64,000 nt of DNA from Candidatus Desulfofervidaceae bacterium (GTDB taxonomy: Bacteria > Desulfobacterota > Desulfofervidia > Desulfofervidales > Desulfofervidaceae): contig JALWFG010000021.1 of assembly GCA_027038965.1 (NCBI GenBank), positions 1-64,000 on the forward strand, in the 5' to 3' direction. The notes under the pieces were generated by a model. It made no database searches. It saw only the letters and a program-made list of their open reading frames with translations, and had not been told where the DNA came from. The translations under genes were made by a program, and so were the position numbers. This document shows positions 16,371 through 25,762 of the stretch, piece by piece (within the stretch, counting starts at the first letter, position 1; every line of letters starts with the position of its first letter).

Positions 16371-16435
16371 TTTAATGAGATCAGAAGTGGCCTAAGTGGG
16401 TAAGTAAGAAAAAAGTTTGGATAGATACCAAAATG

Positions 16436-17992
16436 CTATTTGAATTTGGGGCTATCTAAAACTTGTTGGATTGTTTGAGCAAATTGTTTTAAACTAACGG
16501 GCTTTCTTAAGATTTCCTTGATTCCCATTTTTTTTAGCCGCTCTTCCACTACCAAATCGCCAAACCCTGTGCAAAGAATGACCGGTAAGTCAGGACAAAG
16601 TGAAATGATCTTTTTAGCAAGCTTTTCTCCTGAAATCCCGGGCATAGAAAGGTCGGTAATGACCAAATCATACTTTTTAGGGTTGAGTTCTATTTCGTTT
16701 AGGGCCTCATAGGGATTTAAACAGGCAGTTGTATAATAACCTAAACTTTCAAGCATTTCTCTCTCTACTTCTAAAACAAGCTTTTCGTCGTCAATTAGAA
16801 GTATCTTTCCATGGCCTTTACACAAGGTTATGTCTTTTATCTCTTCTTCCTCTTTACCCTTTTGCTCTACACAGGGAAGATAAATGGAAAAGGTTGTTCC
16901 TTCGCCCAGTTTGCTATTGACCGTAATTGCCCCACCGGCGTCTTTGATAATGCCATATACCACCGCCAGCCCCAATCCTGTGCCCTTTTCTTTTTTGGTG
17001 GTAAAATATGGCTCGAATATCCGGTCAATGATTTCTGGACTGATGCCATGCCCAGTATCACTTACCTCAATTTTTACATACTTACCTATAGGTAAATCAA
17101 GCCTTTTTGCCTCGGGGTAATTAACAATTACGTCTTTAAGATTAATAGTCAGTGTGCCACCGTTTTCCTGCATGGCATGATAGGCGTTGGTGCATAAATT
17201 GATTATCACTTGGTGCAACTGAGTAGGATTAACCAAAATGGCACTATCGCTTTGGACATTGGTCTTAATTTCGATTTCAGCAGGCAATGCCGCCCGAATA
17301 AACTTTAAAACTTCTTTGATAATAGAAGCACATTGAACTGGCCTTTTCTTGTCTTCAACATATCTGGAAAAGGAAAGAATTTGTTGAATAAGCTCCTTTG
17401 CCCTCTGAGCAGCTTGGACAATTTGTTCTATTTTTTTAAAAATGGGGGAATCAACCGGAACTTCCTTTATGGCCAATTCAGCAAATCCCATAATCCCAGA
17501 AAGGATGTTGTTAAAATCATGAGCAATTCCTCCAGCCAAGGTCCCAATAGCCTGCATTTTCTGGGCATGTAAAAGACAACGCTGCAATTCGGCCTCTTCG
17601 GTAATATCTCGGGCAATCAAGACATAGCCTGAAATATCCCCCCTTTTGGTTTTAACTGCAAATCCTCTTACGTCTACTACCAAATCCTTTCCATTTTTAT
17701 GTTTTGTCTTAATTTGTTCAACCCAGACTTCTCCTCTATCCAAAACTTCTTTGAGGTGGGCAAGGGCCTCTGGGGTATAAATCTGATTATCTAAGACAGA
17801 AAGGTGATACCCAACAATTTCTTCCTTTTTATATCCCTTCAGTTTTTCAAATGCAGGATTGACATATTCAATCAGCCAATCTTTGTCTGTAATCACAACG
17901 GCATCAAACCCCTGTTCTATAACGGCAATAAGACTGGCAAGATCGGCTGACATTTCAGTTGATTTTTCTATTGATTTTAACCCTAATTCCAT
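16436..17992 (-). CDS. PAS-containing hybrid histidine kinase
   Basis: This 518-aa soluble kinase has a PAS domain (about 22-135, TEEAELQRCL at its end), a HisKA domain with H158 in GGIAHDFNN, an HATPase domain (N-box NLCTNAYHAM, DTGHGI, GTGLGLAVVYGI) and a C-terminal receiver domain (LLIDDEK, VITDLSMPG, LRKP). No membrane segments are seen, so it senses a cytoplasmic cue through PAS. It converges on the HDOD gene and has no dedicated response regulator next to it. The HTH-REC protein at 18954-19538 is the nearest candidate partner. Confidence 0.93.
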   Translation of the reverse strand: MELGLKSIEKSTEMSADLASLIAVIEQGFDAVVITDKDWLIEYVNPAFEKLKGYKKEEIVGYHLSVLDNQIYTPEALAHLKEVLDRGEVWVEQIKTKHKNGKDLVVDVRGFAVKTKRGDISGYVLIARDITEEAELQRCLLHAQKMQAIGTLAGGIAHDFNNILSGIMGFAELAIKEVPVDSPIFKKIEQIVQAAQRAKELIQQILSFSRYVEDKKRPVQCASIIKEVLKFIRAALPAEIEIKTNVQSDSAILVNPTQLHQVIINLCTNAYHAMQENGGTLTINLKDVIVNYPEAKRLDLPIGKYVKIEVSDTGHGISPEIIDRIFEPYFTTKKEKGTGLGLAVVYGIIKDAGGAITVNSKLGEGTTFSIYLPCVEQKGKEEEEIKDITLCKGHGKILLIDDEKLVLEVEREMLESLGYYTTACLNPYEALNEIELNPKKYDLVITDLSMPGISGEKLAKKIISLCPDLPVILCTGFGDLVVEERLKKMGIKEILRKPVSLKQFAQTIQQVLDSPKFK

Positions 17993-18065
17993 ATATAACT
18001 TAAAGTTGCTAAAAAATCAAATATTTTTAAATTAAATCTATTTGTTTCGTTTATAAATAGGGGCT

Positions 18066-18839
18066 ATGTCCAAACTTTCGGTCATTCTTATTGTTTACAA
18101 CGAAGAAAAAAAACTGAACGCATGTCTTCAAAGTGTAAGATGGGCTGATGAGATTATTGTGGTAGATAGTTTCAGCACCGACAAAACCCTCTCCATTGCT
18201 AAAAGATATACTGATAGGGTATTTCAACGTCCCTTTAAAGGATATGGGGACCAAAAGGCCTTTGCCTTGGCACAAGCTACAGGTAGGTGGGTGTTAAGCC
18301 TTGATGCAGATGAACGAGTTTCCCCTGCTTTAAAAAAGGAAATTTTGGATAAAATAGGCCAAGACGAAGGGATAGCAGGTTTTTACCTCCCCCGCCAAAA
18401 CTACTTTTGTGGGCATTTGATCAAACATAGTGGTTGGTATCCCGATTATCAACTCCGGCTTTTTAAAAGGGAAAAGGCAAGTTTTGATTCTAGGCTAGTT
18501 CATGAAAAGGTTGTAGTTGAGGGCAGGGTAGGGCACCTTAAATATCCTCTCATTCATTACACTTACGATTCCTTGGACGACTTTTTAAATAAAATGCAAC
18601 GATATTCAGAATTGTGGGCAAAAGAACAAATAAAAAAAGAGAAAAAAGGAGGAATTCTAAAAGGATTTGGCCATGGAATTTGGACTTTTCTTAAAATGTA
18701 CTTTTTAAGGGCGGGTTTTTTGGATGGCAGATATGGACTCCTACTTGCATCTCTTTACGCTACTTATACCCTCATTAAATATGCTAAACTGGAAGAGATT
18801 GAGTTGGATAGTGAAGCAATAACTAGTAATAGTGTCTAA
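18066..18839 (+). CDS. Family 2 glycosyltransferase, WaaE/KdtX-like
   Basis: This 257-aa GT-A enzyme begins with SVILIVYNEEKKLNACLQSV, then EIIVVDSFSTDKT and the LSLDADERV metal-binding region. It matches small LPS-core glycosyltransferases such as WaaE (beta-1,4-glucosyltransferase). The C-terminal LKMYFLRAGFLDGRYG segment is typical of the group and may associate with the membrane. AGGGG precedes the ATG. It stands alone between two regulators, without other LPS genes. The sugar and acceptor cannot be assigned. Confidence 0.88.
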   Translation: MSKLSVILIVYNEEKKLNACLQSVRWADEIIVVDSFSTDKTLSIAKRYTDRVFQRPFKGYGDQKAFALAQATGRWVLSLDADERVSPALKKEILDKIGQDEGIAGFYLPRQNYFCGHLIKHSGWYPDYQLRLFKREKASFDSRLVHEKVVVEGRVGHLKYPLIHYTYDSLDDFLNKMQRYSELWAKEQIKKEKKGGILKGFGHGIWTFLKMYFLRAGFLDGRYGLLLASLYATYTLIKYAKLEEIELDSEAITSNSV

Positions 18840-18918
18840 AAAAGGACAAAAAACAGAATTTAGGCTAAAAGTCAAATTAACTTATCTTTTATTTTCAAGA
18901 CAGTTTTAAAAGAGTTAA

Positions 18919-18947
18919 TTGACAAAAACAACAAAAAGGATTATATA
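18919..18947 (+). promoter_or_regulatory. Strong sigma70 promoter predicting a leaderless mRNA
   Basis: TTGACA (18919-18924), a 17-nt spacer and TATATA (18942-18947). The last base of the -10 element is 7 nt before the A of the ATG at 18954, so the expected transcription start coincides with the start codon. Confidence 0.65.
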
Positions 18948-18953
18948 GAAGCT

Positions 18954-19538
18954 ATGAGTCGCAAAAATAGCAATAATAGGGAATATTTAAGCACGGCCCA
19001 AGTAAGTAAAATTTTGGGTGTAGCTCGGACTACAGTGGTAAAATGGATTGATGAGGGCCAAATCAAGGCCTTTGTCACTCCAGGTGGACACCGAAAAATC
19101 TCATATGAGGAATTGGAAAGGTTTGTTAAAGAACATAACCTTAAAATCAAGATAGAGCCTGGAATAAGAAAGAAGCGCATATTGATTGTAGACGATAATC
19201 CTGATGATATTAGGCTTCTCCAAGCAGCATTTTTGGCAGCTAAGGATAAATACGAAGTTCATTCTGCCCATAACGGGTTCAAGGCGATCTATAAAATTGG
19301 GGAAATAAAGCCTGACCTGGTTATTTCCGATATTGTCATGCCTGATATGGACGGGTTTGCAGTATGTAAGGCCATTAAGGAAAGCCCAGAAACCGAACAC
19401 ATTAAGGTAATTATTGTAACGGCCTATCCGGATGAGGAAAAGGAAAAAAAGGCCAAGGAATGTAAGGCCGATGCTTATCTCACCAAACCCTTAGACTTGG
19501 AGCTTTTGATTAAAAAAATCTTAGAATTGTTGAAATGA
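18954..19538 (+). CDS. Excisionase-type HTH fused to a receiver domain
   Basis: This 194-aa response regulator has its DNA-binding domain first: YLSTAQVSKILGVARTTVVK and WIDEGQIKAFVTPGGHRK (residues 11-60), a MerR/excisionase-like winged HTH, followed by a REC domain (residues about 74-190) with acidic D80/D81, phospho-acceptor D126 in LVISDIVMPDMDG and lysine in LTKP. The usual order in response regulators is REC first. It is the most likely DNA-binding output of the kinases in this region. CheD-HDOD starts 1 nt downstream, so the two are co-transcribed. Confidence 0.9.
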   Translation: MSRKNSNNREYLSTAQVSKILGVARTTVVKWIDEGQIKAFVTPGGHRKISYEELERFVKEHNLKIKIEPGIRKKRILIVDDNPDDIRLLQAAFLAAKDKYEVHSAHNGFKAIYKIGEIKPDLVISDIVMPDMDGFAVCKAIKESPETEHIKVIIVTAYPDEEKEKKAKECKADAYLTKPLDLELLIKKILELLK

Positions 19539-19539
19539 A

Positions 19540-20910
19540 ATGGATTTTGAAGCATTACCACGTTTTCTTTCACCAGGGGAGATTTATGTCAGTTCAGATA
19601 AGGCCGAAATCATAGAAACCTATTTAGGCTCGTGTGTGGGCATTGCCCTTTATGACCCCCAACTTTCAATAGGAGGGATGGCTCACATTATCTTACCCCA
19701 AGGAAATAAGAATAAAGAATCTGCAATCCCAGGCAGGTATGCTAGTTCAGGGATCCCCTGTCTTATTAGAAAGATGCTTAAAGAAGGAGCGGTCAAGGAG
19801 CGCTTGGAGGCCAAGATTGCGGGAGGGGCATCTATTGTAAATGATACCGATTTAAAGATTGGTCAGCGCAATATTGCTAAAGTTAGAGAAATTTTGGCGG
19901 AACAGGGCATTCCTATCATTAATGAAGATGTAGGGGGAAACTTCGGCCGAATTTTTCGATTGTATATTAAAAATGGTAGGACAGAAACTAGAATTATTGG
20001 TCAAAAATTGCAAGAAAAGGCCTCTACCCTGCCGAGGGCGGCCTTTAAAGAAGTTACTTTAAAGGCTTTGTTACAAAGAATTGAAGAGCTTAGACCTATG
20101 TCAAAAACCATAGACCGGGTTTTGGAGATAATTGAAGCTGATCCCTTTACAGTTGAGGAAATTAAAAAAGAGATTTATAAAGACCAAGTCTTAACAGCCA
20201 ACATCCTTAAGATTTGTAATTCTCCATATTATGGATTTTCTCAACGTATTACAAACCTATCTCAAGGGATTGTACTTTTAGGCATAAACACTATTAAAAG
20301 GATTGTTATTTCCCTCTCATTCAAAGATATCTTTACTTCAGATGTAAATAGTTATTCCTTAAAACAAGGAGAATTTTTTGAACATGCCTTGGGATGTGCC
20401 TTGATGGCAGAAATAATTGCTAGACAAAAACAATACCCTGAGCCAGAGGCGGTATTTACAGCAGGCCTTCTCCACGATATCGGCAAACTGGTTTTGGATC
20501 AAGTAGCCTCAAGTAGATTCTATCTAACTATGAGAAAGGTACTCCAAGAGAAGGTATCTTTTTTGGAGGCAGAAAAGGAAATTTTGGGATATAAAATTTT
20601 GGGATATACCCATTCTCAAGTAGGTGAAATGGTGGGGAGGCAGTGGCATTTACCAAAATTGTTGGTTGAGGTCATCGCCTACCACCACAGTCCTGAGAAG
20701 GCTCAGGAGTTTAGAGCAGCAGTAGCAATAGTTCATATTGCTGACGTTATTTGCAGAATGGCAGGGATAGGATGCGGGGCTGTAGGGTTGACCAATCCCG
20801 TAAACCCTTATGCCTTAAGGATTTTGAATCTAAATGCCCAGGAAATAGACAATTTAATTGAAAAAGTGCCTGAAGTAGTCAATGCGATTAAGGCCTTTGA
20901 ACAATTTTAA
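19540..20910 (+). CDS. CheD-HDOD fusion protein
   Basis: Residues 1 to about 155 are CheD, the chemoreceptor glutamine deamidase, with T27 and C32 in ETYLGSCVG and H49 in GGMAHIILP, the expected catalytic residues. Residues about 165-456 are an HDOD domain (LTANILKICNSPYYGF, GIVLLGINTIKRIV, FTAGLLHDIGKLVL, YHHSPEKA). Free-standing CheD is about 160 aa, so this is a true fusion. cheR follows after 10 nt. With no MCP, CheA, CheW or CheB nearby, it may modify a receptor encoded elsewhere or act in a non-chemotactic pathway. Confidence 0.92.
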   Translation: MDFEALPRFLSPGEIYVSSDKAEIIETYLGSCVGIALYDPQLSIGGMAHIILPQGNKNKESAIPGRYASSGIPCLIRKMLKEGAVKERLEAKIAGGASIVNDTDLKIGQRNIAKVREILAEQGIPIINEDVGGNFGRIFRLYIKNGRTETRIIGQKLQEKASTLPRAAFKEVTLKALLQRIEELRPMSKTIDRVLEIIEADPFTVEEIKKEIYKDQVLTANILKICNSPYYGFSQRITNLSQGIVLLGINTIKRIVISLSFKDIFTSDVNSYSLKQGEFFEHALGCALMAEIIARQKQYPEPEAVFTAGLLHDIGKLVLDQVASSRFYLTMRKVLQEKVSFLEAEKEILGYKILGYTHSQVGEMVGRQWHLPKLLVEVIAYHHSPEKAQEFRAAVAIVHIADVICRMAGIGCGAVGLTNPVNPYALRILNLNAQEIDNLIEKVPEVVNAIKAFEQF

Positions 20911-20920
20911 AGGAGTAGAT

Positions 20921-21790
20921 ATGGAATTAAATAGACAGATGCCTGAAATTGATGATCAGACCCTAAATGATTTGTTCGCAAAGGTAAAACAAAAATACGG
21001 TTATGATTTCTCTCGTTATCGTCGGGAAATGGTTAAACGAAGATTATTTAAACGTTTGTTAAATTCTGAAGTAGAAGATTACCACAACTATATCAAGCTT
21101 TTAGAGCGAGATGCTCAAGAATTTAAAAGGCTCATTGAAGATTTAACTATCAAGGTAAGTTATTTTTTTCGGGACCCCTTTGTCTTTGAATTCTTGGCCT
21201 ATGTAGTCATTCCTGAATTAATTAAGACCAAAAAACGCAATAATGACCAAATTATTCGCATCTGGAGTGCTGGATGTGCCTATGGTGAAGAAATTTATTC
21301 AGTGGCTATATTACTCTTGGATTATTTTGAACGCAAAAAGATGAACATCCAAGAGTATGAAATCTTTCTTTTTGGGACCGACATTGACGAAAGTGCCTTA
21401 GAAAAGGCGCAAAAGGGAGTATATCCTGAAGAATCTGTTTTGGAAGTAAAAAAGCGCTTTTTAGACAAATATTTTGTTTATAAAAATGGCCTTTACTATT
21501 TGAGAGATGAAGTGAAAAGAATGGTAACTTTCTGTCAGCACGATGTTATTTCTTCCAAGCAGATTACCCCTCCTTCAGGGGTAATCTGTAACTATGACCT
21601 CATTTTGTGCCGAAATCTGCTCATCTATTTTGATATTTCTTTGCAGAAACAAATTCTTTTAAATTTATATCATGCCCTAAATCCAGGTGGATATTTAGTA
21701 TTGGGAGAAGCCGAATCCCTATTTGGAGAGTTAGAACTCCTTTTTGATTGTTTAAACATTAAGACAAAGGTGTATCAAAAAAGAGGTTGA
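20921..21790 (+). CDS. cheR: CheR-type methyltransferase
   Basis: Transfers methyl groups from SAM to glutamates of chemoreceptors. The 289-aa product has the CheR N-terminal helical domain (YGYDFSRYRREMVKRRL) and catalytic domain (RIWSAGCAYGEEIYS, FGTDIDESALEKA, LCRNLLIYFD, LGEAESL). The start is set at 20921 because AGGAG lies 5-9 nt upstream; an earlier in-frame start at 20882 would overlap the CheD-HDOD gene without a site. Its partner CheD-HDOD is immediately upstream and a kinase is downstream. No receptor gene is present. Confidence 0.93.
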   Translation: MELNRQMPEIDDQTLNDLFAKVKQKYGYDFSRYRREMVKRRLFKRLLNSEVEDYHNYIKLLERDAQEFKRLIEDLTIKVSYFFRDPFVFEFLAYVVIPELIKTKKRNNDQIIRIWSAGCAYGEEIYSVAILLLDYFERKKMNIQEYEIFLFGTDIDESALEKAQKGVYPEESVLEVKKRFLDKYFVYKNGLYYLRDEVKRMVTFCQHDVISSKQITPPSGVICNYDLILCRNLLIYFDISLQKQILLNLYHALNPGGYLVLGEAESLFGELELLFDCLNIKTKVYQKRG

Positions 21791-21795
21791 GAAAG

Positions 21796-24700
21796 ATGAA
21801 GATAAGCCTCCGCACCAAATTTTTGGCTGGTATCCTGGGTAGCATTTTGCTTTTAGGTGCCGTTATTTTATTTTTTACCTATCACAGCGTATCCAACAAA
21901 CTAAAAATTGAATGTCAAAAAAGAGGCATAATGCTAGCAAGACACATTTCGGTCGAAATAGCCCCTATAGTCAAAAGTGGAGATAAGAAACTGGCCCGTA
22001 AGATTTTATTGCAACACCTAAAAAGGGAAACGGATGTAGAATACTTATTCATTGTTTCTTCCCAAGGTCAAATATTTGCACACACCTTCTCTCCAAACGA
22101 AGTTCCTCTATTCCTTAAAACATTTAACTCACCAAACTTGGCATACGTCAAAATAAATGAAATTAAAACCTCTAAGGGATTGGTATTTGACATTAGCTAT
22201 CCCATCCAAAAAGGTGAATTGGGGATTTTGCATATTGGTATGAACAGTAAGTCGGTTACCAAAGGAGTAAACTACATTATAAACCGTTTGGTTCTAATCA
22301 TTTTAGTAGTGTTGGGGCTTGGAGGCATCTTAGCCGCCTCTCTGGCCCACTTTGTGTCCAGGCCTGTCCTAGATCTAATTCAGGCTACCAAGGCCATAAA
22401 AAGGGGCAAATTTGACCAAGTGGCCAAAATAATCAGTCGAGACGAAATTGGCCAATTGGCTCGCACATTTAATGAAATGACAAAGGAAATCAAGCAGGTA
22501 AGAGCTGATTTGAGCGAGGCTCGCGACTATGCTGCCAATATTATAGAAAACATGTTTGAATCATTGATAATAACTGATGTAAAGGGAACAATTAAAGATG
22601 TAAACAAGGCCACATTAACCTTGCTTAAATATCAAAGGGAGGAATTGATAGGGCAGTCTATTAGATTAATTCTTCCCAAAGAAACTATATTTACCCAAAG
22701 TGTCAACCAATTAATCAGGACGGGGCTTCCGGTACTGAATGATGACCTGGTTTATATAAGCAAAGACGGACAACGAATTCCAGTGAGCGCCTCTTTTTCC
22801 CTTCTTAAGCAGAAGGAAACATCAGAAATTATCTGTTTAGCCAAAGATATAAGGGAAACCAAAAGACTCATTACAGAGTTAAGCCAGATTTATAATAGCA
22901 TCCCGCTTCCTGCTAGGGTAATTGATAGCGAATTTAATATCATCAGCCAAAATGAGGCCATGTCCAAATTGACGGGCATTGAACCTGACAAGGCAATAGG
23001 GAAAAAGTGCTATGAACTCTTTGGATGTTCCTTCTGCCAAACCCCAAAATGCACCCTTCGTTTGGTCTTACAAGGAAGGCAGAAGGTAGAACGAGAAGAG
23101 ATAAGAACCCTTTCCAATTCAAAGAAAATTCCATGTCAGCTCTTTGGGAGTCCATTTAAAGACAGCGAAGGCAAAACCATTGGGGCCATAGAAGTGTTTG
23201 TTGATACAACTGCTAAAAGAAAATTTATTGAGGAATTGGAGAAAAAGACTGAAAGCCTACACCTGGCTTTGGCCACAAATCAAGCTATTGGGGATGTACT
23301 AACCACTTTAGCAAGCACAATTGAACTCCAACCAATGCTTGAAGAAGTGTTAACTAAAATAGTGAACTATGTCTATAGTCAGTTAGCGGTGATTTATCTA
23401 TGTAAGGATGAGTATTTAAACCCTGTGGTAAGTTATGCCCTAGATATAAACAAGATTCCCAGTTTTAAAATGGGAGAAGGTTTACCTGGACAATGTGCGA
23501 AAGGAAAAAGGCAAATTATAGTAGATGAAGTCCCACCTGATTATTTTCGGGTTGTTTCAGGAAGTGGAGAAAGGGCACCCAATCACATTGTTTGTCTGCC
23601 AATCATATTTAGAAACAAACTTCTGGGGGTTTTAGAAATAGCTGCCTTCAATGCCTTCTCTAAAGAAGACCTTAACTTTTTAACTGTGGTGGTTGACCAG
23701 ATTGGGGTTGGGATTAATCACTCCTTAACCTATCAAAAGGCAGAATCTTTGGCTCAAGAATTGAGAGAAAAAAATGAGCTCCTTCTTTCTCAGAATGAAG
23801 AGTTAAAATCACAGGGCGAGGAGTTGATGGCCTTAAATGAAGAACTTAAGGCCCAGACCGAGGAATTAGCCGCTCAGAAAAAGGCATTAGAAGAAAAGAC
23901 TAGAGAAGTGCAGGAAGCCAACCGACTTAAATCGGAGTTTCTTTCAAATATGTCCCATGAGCTTCGGACCCCTCTCAACGCCATTTTGGGTATGGCCAAA
24001 CTATTAAAAACAGGTGTAGGGGGCGAAATCAGTGATAGGCAGCGGGATTATTTAGAAATTATTGAGCGAAATGGCCACAATTTGTTGGCTCTCATTAACG
24101 ATGTCTTAGACCTCTCAAAAATTGAGGCTGGGAAGGTAGATATTATTTGGAATAAACTTGAGCTCAAATCCTTCGTTGAGGACATCCTAAAATCGGTGCG
24201 GATGTTGGCTGAAGAAAAGGGCTTAGAATTAAAAAGTGTTTTTAAGGGAGATGTTGATTACATTATTACAGACCCTGAAAAAGTCCGCCAGATTTTGCTT
24301 AATCTATTGAGCAATGCCATTAAGTTTACCGAAAAAGGGGAAGTAACAGTTATTGTAGAAGCAAAAGATGGTAAGGTTTTTCTCAGCGTTAAAGACACAG
24401 GCATTGGAATCCCTGAAGAGGCATTGGATTATATCTTTGATGCCTTCAGGCAGGTGGATGGTTCTACCACCAGAAAGTATGGAGGAACAGGACTGGGATT
24501 AAGTATTGTAAAGAAGCTGGTTGAGCTGCTTGGAGGAGAAATAAGAGTAAAAAGCAAACTTAATGAAGGCTCAACCTTTACCGTCGTCTTGCCCAAGGAA
24601 CCCATAAGTAAGGAGAAGTTGGAAAAAAACCTAGCTGAAAGAATGAAAACGGCCTTCATTCATTCCCAAACTACAGAAACCGCTTTTTCAGAAACAGGAC

Positions 24701-25530
24701 CAAAGCCCCAAGTGTTAATTATAGACGATGACCCCATTGTTGTTCGGGAACTGAGCGTGTTACTTAAAGATGAAAATCTAGATATTTTTTATGCCTTTAG
24801 TGGAGATAAGGGACTAGAATTTATTAAAAAGCTTAAACCTGACTTGGTTATCCTTGATTTAAAGATGCCAGAAATGGATGGCTTTGATGTCCTAAAGCAA
24901 ACACAAGAAGATGAAACTATCAAGGATATACCGGTTATTGTGCTTTCGGCCATGGATTTAACAAAGGAAGAAAAACAGAAGCTTACTCCCAATGTGAAAG
25001 CCACCTTGCTTAAAGGCCAGATTGACAAGGCCAGTCTGATAGAAGCTGTAAGGAAGGTGTTATTCCCCAAGATGACAAAGCCAAAATTGCAAGAAGAGCC
25101 TTCCTTAAAATCTAAAGTAGAAAAATGCTTGACCGGACCTGCTAAAATTCTTATTGTAGAAGATAATCCCGATAATCTATTTCTGTTAAAAGAGGTGCTG
25201 AAAGACGCAGAATACACCATATATACCGCAGAAAATGGAGCCCAAGCAATTGAGCAAGCTCAAAAGATAAAGCCAGATTTGATAATTATGGACATGCTGA
25301 TGCCCGTAATGGATGGTTATGAGGCTACAAGACGGTTACGAAGAGACCCTATGTTTAAAAATGTGCCTATAATCGGTCTTACAGCCCGAGCCATGCGGGG
25401 AGATCGAGAAAAGGTTCTGGAAGCCGGTTGTGATGACTACTTACCTAAGCCTGTTGACCCCTTCGTTTTCAAAAAAAAGGTGAAAGAATGGTTGATGATA
25501 AGAAAAACAAAGGAGACAAAAAATGAATAA
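21796..25530 (+). CDS. Membrane hybrid histidine kinase with HAMP, two PAS, GAF and two receivers
   Basis: A sensor kinase of about 1244 aa: TM helix near residues 10-30, a periplasmic sensor region of about 135 aa, a second TM (LVLIILVVLGLGGILAASL), HAMP, a PAS domain, a second PAS-like region with cysteines (CYELFGCSFCQTPKC), a GAF domain, a coiled coil rich in EELKAQTEELAAQ repeats, HisKA (SHELRTPLNAILG), HATPase (NLLSNAIKFTE, DTGIGIPEE, GGTGLGLSIV) and two REC domains (VLIIDDD and ILIVEDNPDN). The ATG at 21796 has AGAGG 9 nt upstream; a TTG at 21787 overlapping the cheR stop is an alternative. The cysteine-rich PAS could bind a metal or cluster. It ends overlapping the HisKA-only gene. 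Confidence 0.93.
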   Translation: MKISLRTKFLAGILGSILLLGAVILFFTYHSVSNKLKIECQKRGIMLARHISVEIAPIVKSGDKKLARKILLQHLKRETDVEYLFIVSSQGQIFAHTFSPNEVPLFLKTFNSPNLAYVKINEIKTSKGLVFDISYPIQKGELGILHIGMNSKSVTKGVNYIINRLVLIILVVLGLGGILAASLAHFVSRPVLDLIQATKAIKRGKFDQVAKIISRDEIGQLARTFNEMTKEIKQVRADLSEARDYAANIIENMFESLIITDVKGTIKDVNKATLTLLKYQREELIGQSIRLILPKETIFTQSVNQLIRTGLPVLNDDLVYISKDGQRIPVSASFSLLKQKETSEIICLAKDIRETKRLITELSQIYNSIPLPARVIDSEFNIISQNEAMSKLTGIEPDKAIGKKCYELFGCSFCQTPKCTLRLVLQGRQKVEREEIRTLSNSKKIPCQLFGSPFKDSEGKTIGAIEVFVDTTAKRKFIEELEKKTESLHLALATNQAIGDVLTTLASTIELQPMLEEVLTKIVNYVYSQLAVIYLCKDEYLNPVVSYALDINKIPSFKMGEGLPGQCAKGKRQIIVDEVPPDYFRVVSGSGERAPNHIVCLPIIFRNKLLGVLEIAAFNAFSKEDLNFLTVVVDQIGVGINHSLTYQKAESLAQELREKNELLLSQNEELKSQGEELMALNEELKAQTEELAAQKKALEEKTREVQEANRLKSEFLSNMSHELRTPLNAILGMAKLLKTGVGGEISDRQRDYLEIIERNGHNLLALINDVLDLSKIEAGKVDIIWNKLELKSFVEDILKSVRMLAEEKGLELKSVFKGDVDYIITDPEKVRQILLNLLSNAIKFTEKGEVTVIVEAKDGKVFLSVKDTGIGIPEEALDYIFDAFRQVDGSTTRKYGGTGLGLSIVKKLVELLGGEIRVKSKLNEGSTFTVVLPKEPISKEKLEKNLAERMKTAFIHSQTTETAFSETGPKPQVLIIDDDPIVVRELSVLLKDENLDIFYAFSGDKGLEFIKKLKPDLVILDLKMPEMDGFDVLKQTQEDETIKDIPVIVLSAMDLTKEEKQKLTPNVKATLLKGQIDKASLIEAVRKVLFPKMTKPKLQEEPSLKSKVEKCLTGPAKILIVEDNPDNLFLLKEVLKDAEYTIYTAENGAQAIEQAQKIKPDLIIMDMLMPVMDGYEATRRLRRDPMFKNVPIIGLTARAMRGDREKVLEAGCDDYLPKPVDPFVFKKKVKEWLMIRKTKETKNE

Positions 25531-25762
25531 CAGGGAGCCGGTAATAGAGGCCTTGAGCAAGCTTTTTCATAAACTGAGGACCCCTCTCAACTCTATTATG
25601 GAGTTTACGGAACTTTTAAAAAGAGAAACCTATGGTCCTCTTAATCCCGAACAGAAGGAATTCCTTGAAATTATCTCTCGCAATGCCCAAGAAATGCTAG
25701 ACCTAATAACCAAATCTTATAATGAACTAGAAGGAGCTAAAGAAACAAAAGATGATTCATGA
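25523..25762 (+). CDS. Stand-alone HisKA-like dimerisation domain protein
   Basis: A 79-aa protein consisting only of a histidine-kinase dimerisation domain: LFHKLRTPLNSIMEFTELL and then a second helix through LEIISRNAQEMLDLI. The phospho-accepting histidine is kept (FHKLRTP) but the following acidic residue, normally Glu, is Lys. There is no ATPase domain. The start overlaps the large kinase by 8 nt and its end overlaps the REC-kinase by 11 nt, so the three are translationally linked. It could be a phosphotransfer intermediate or a dimerisation decoy. Confidence 0.8.
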   Translation: MNNREPVIEALSKLFHKLRTPLNSIMEFTELLKRETYGPLNPEQKEFLEIISRNAQEMLDLITKSYNELEGAKETKDDS

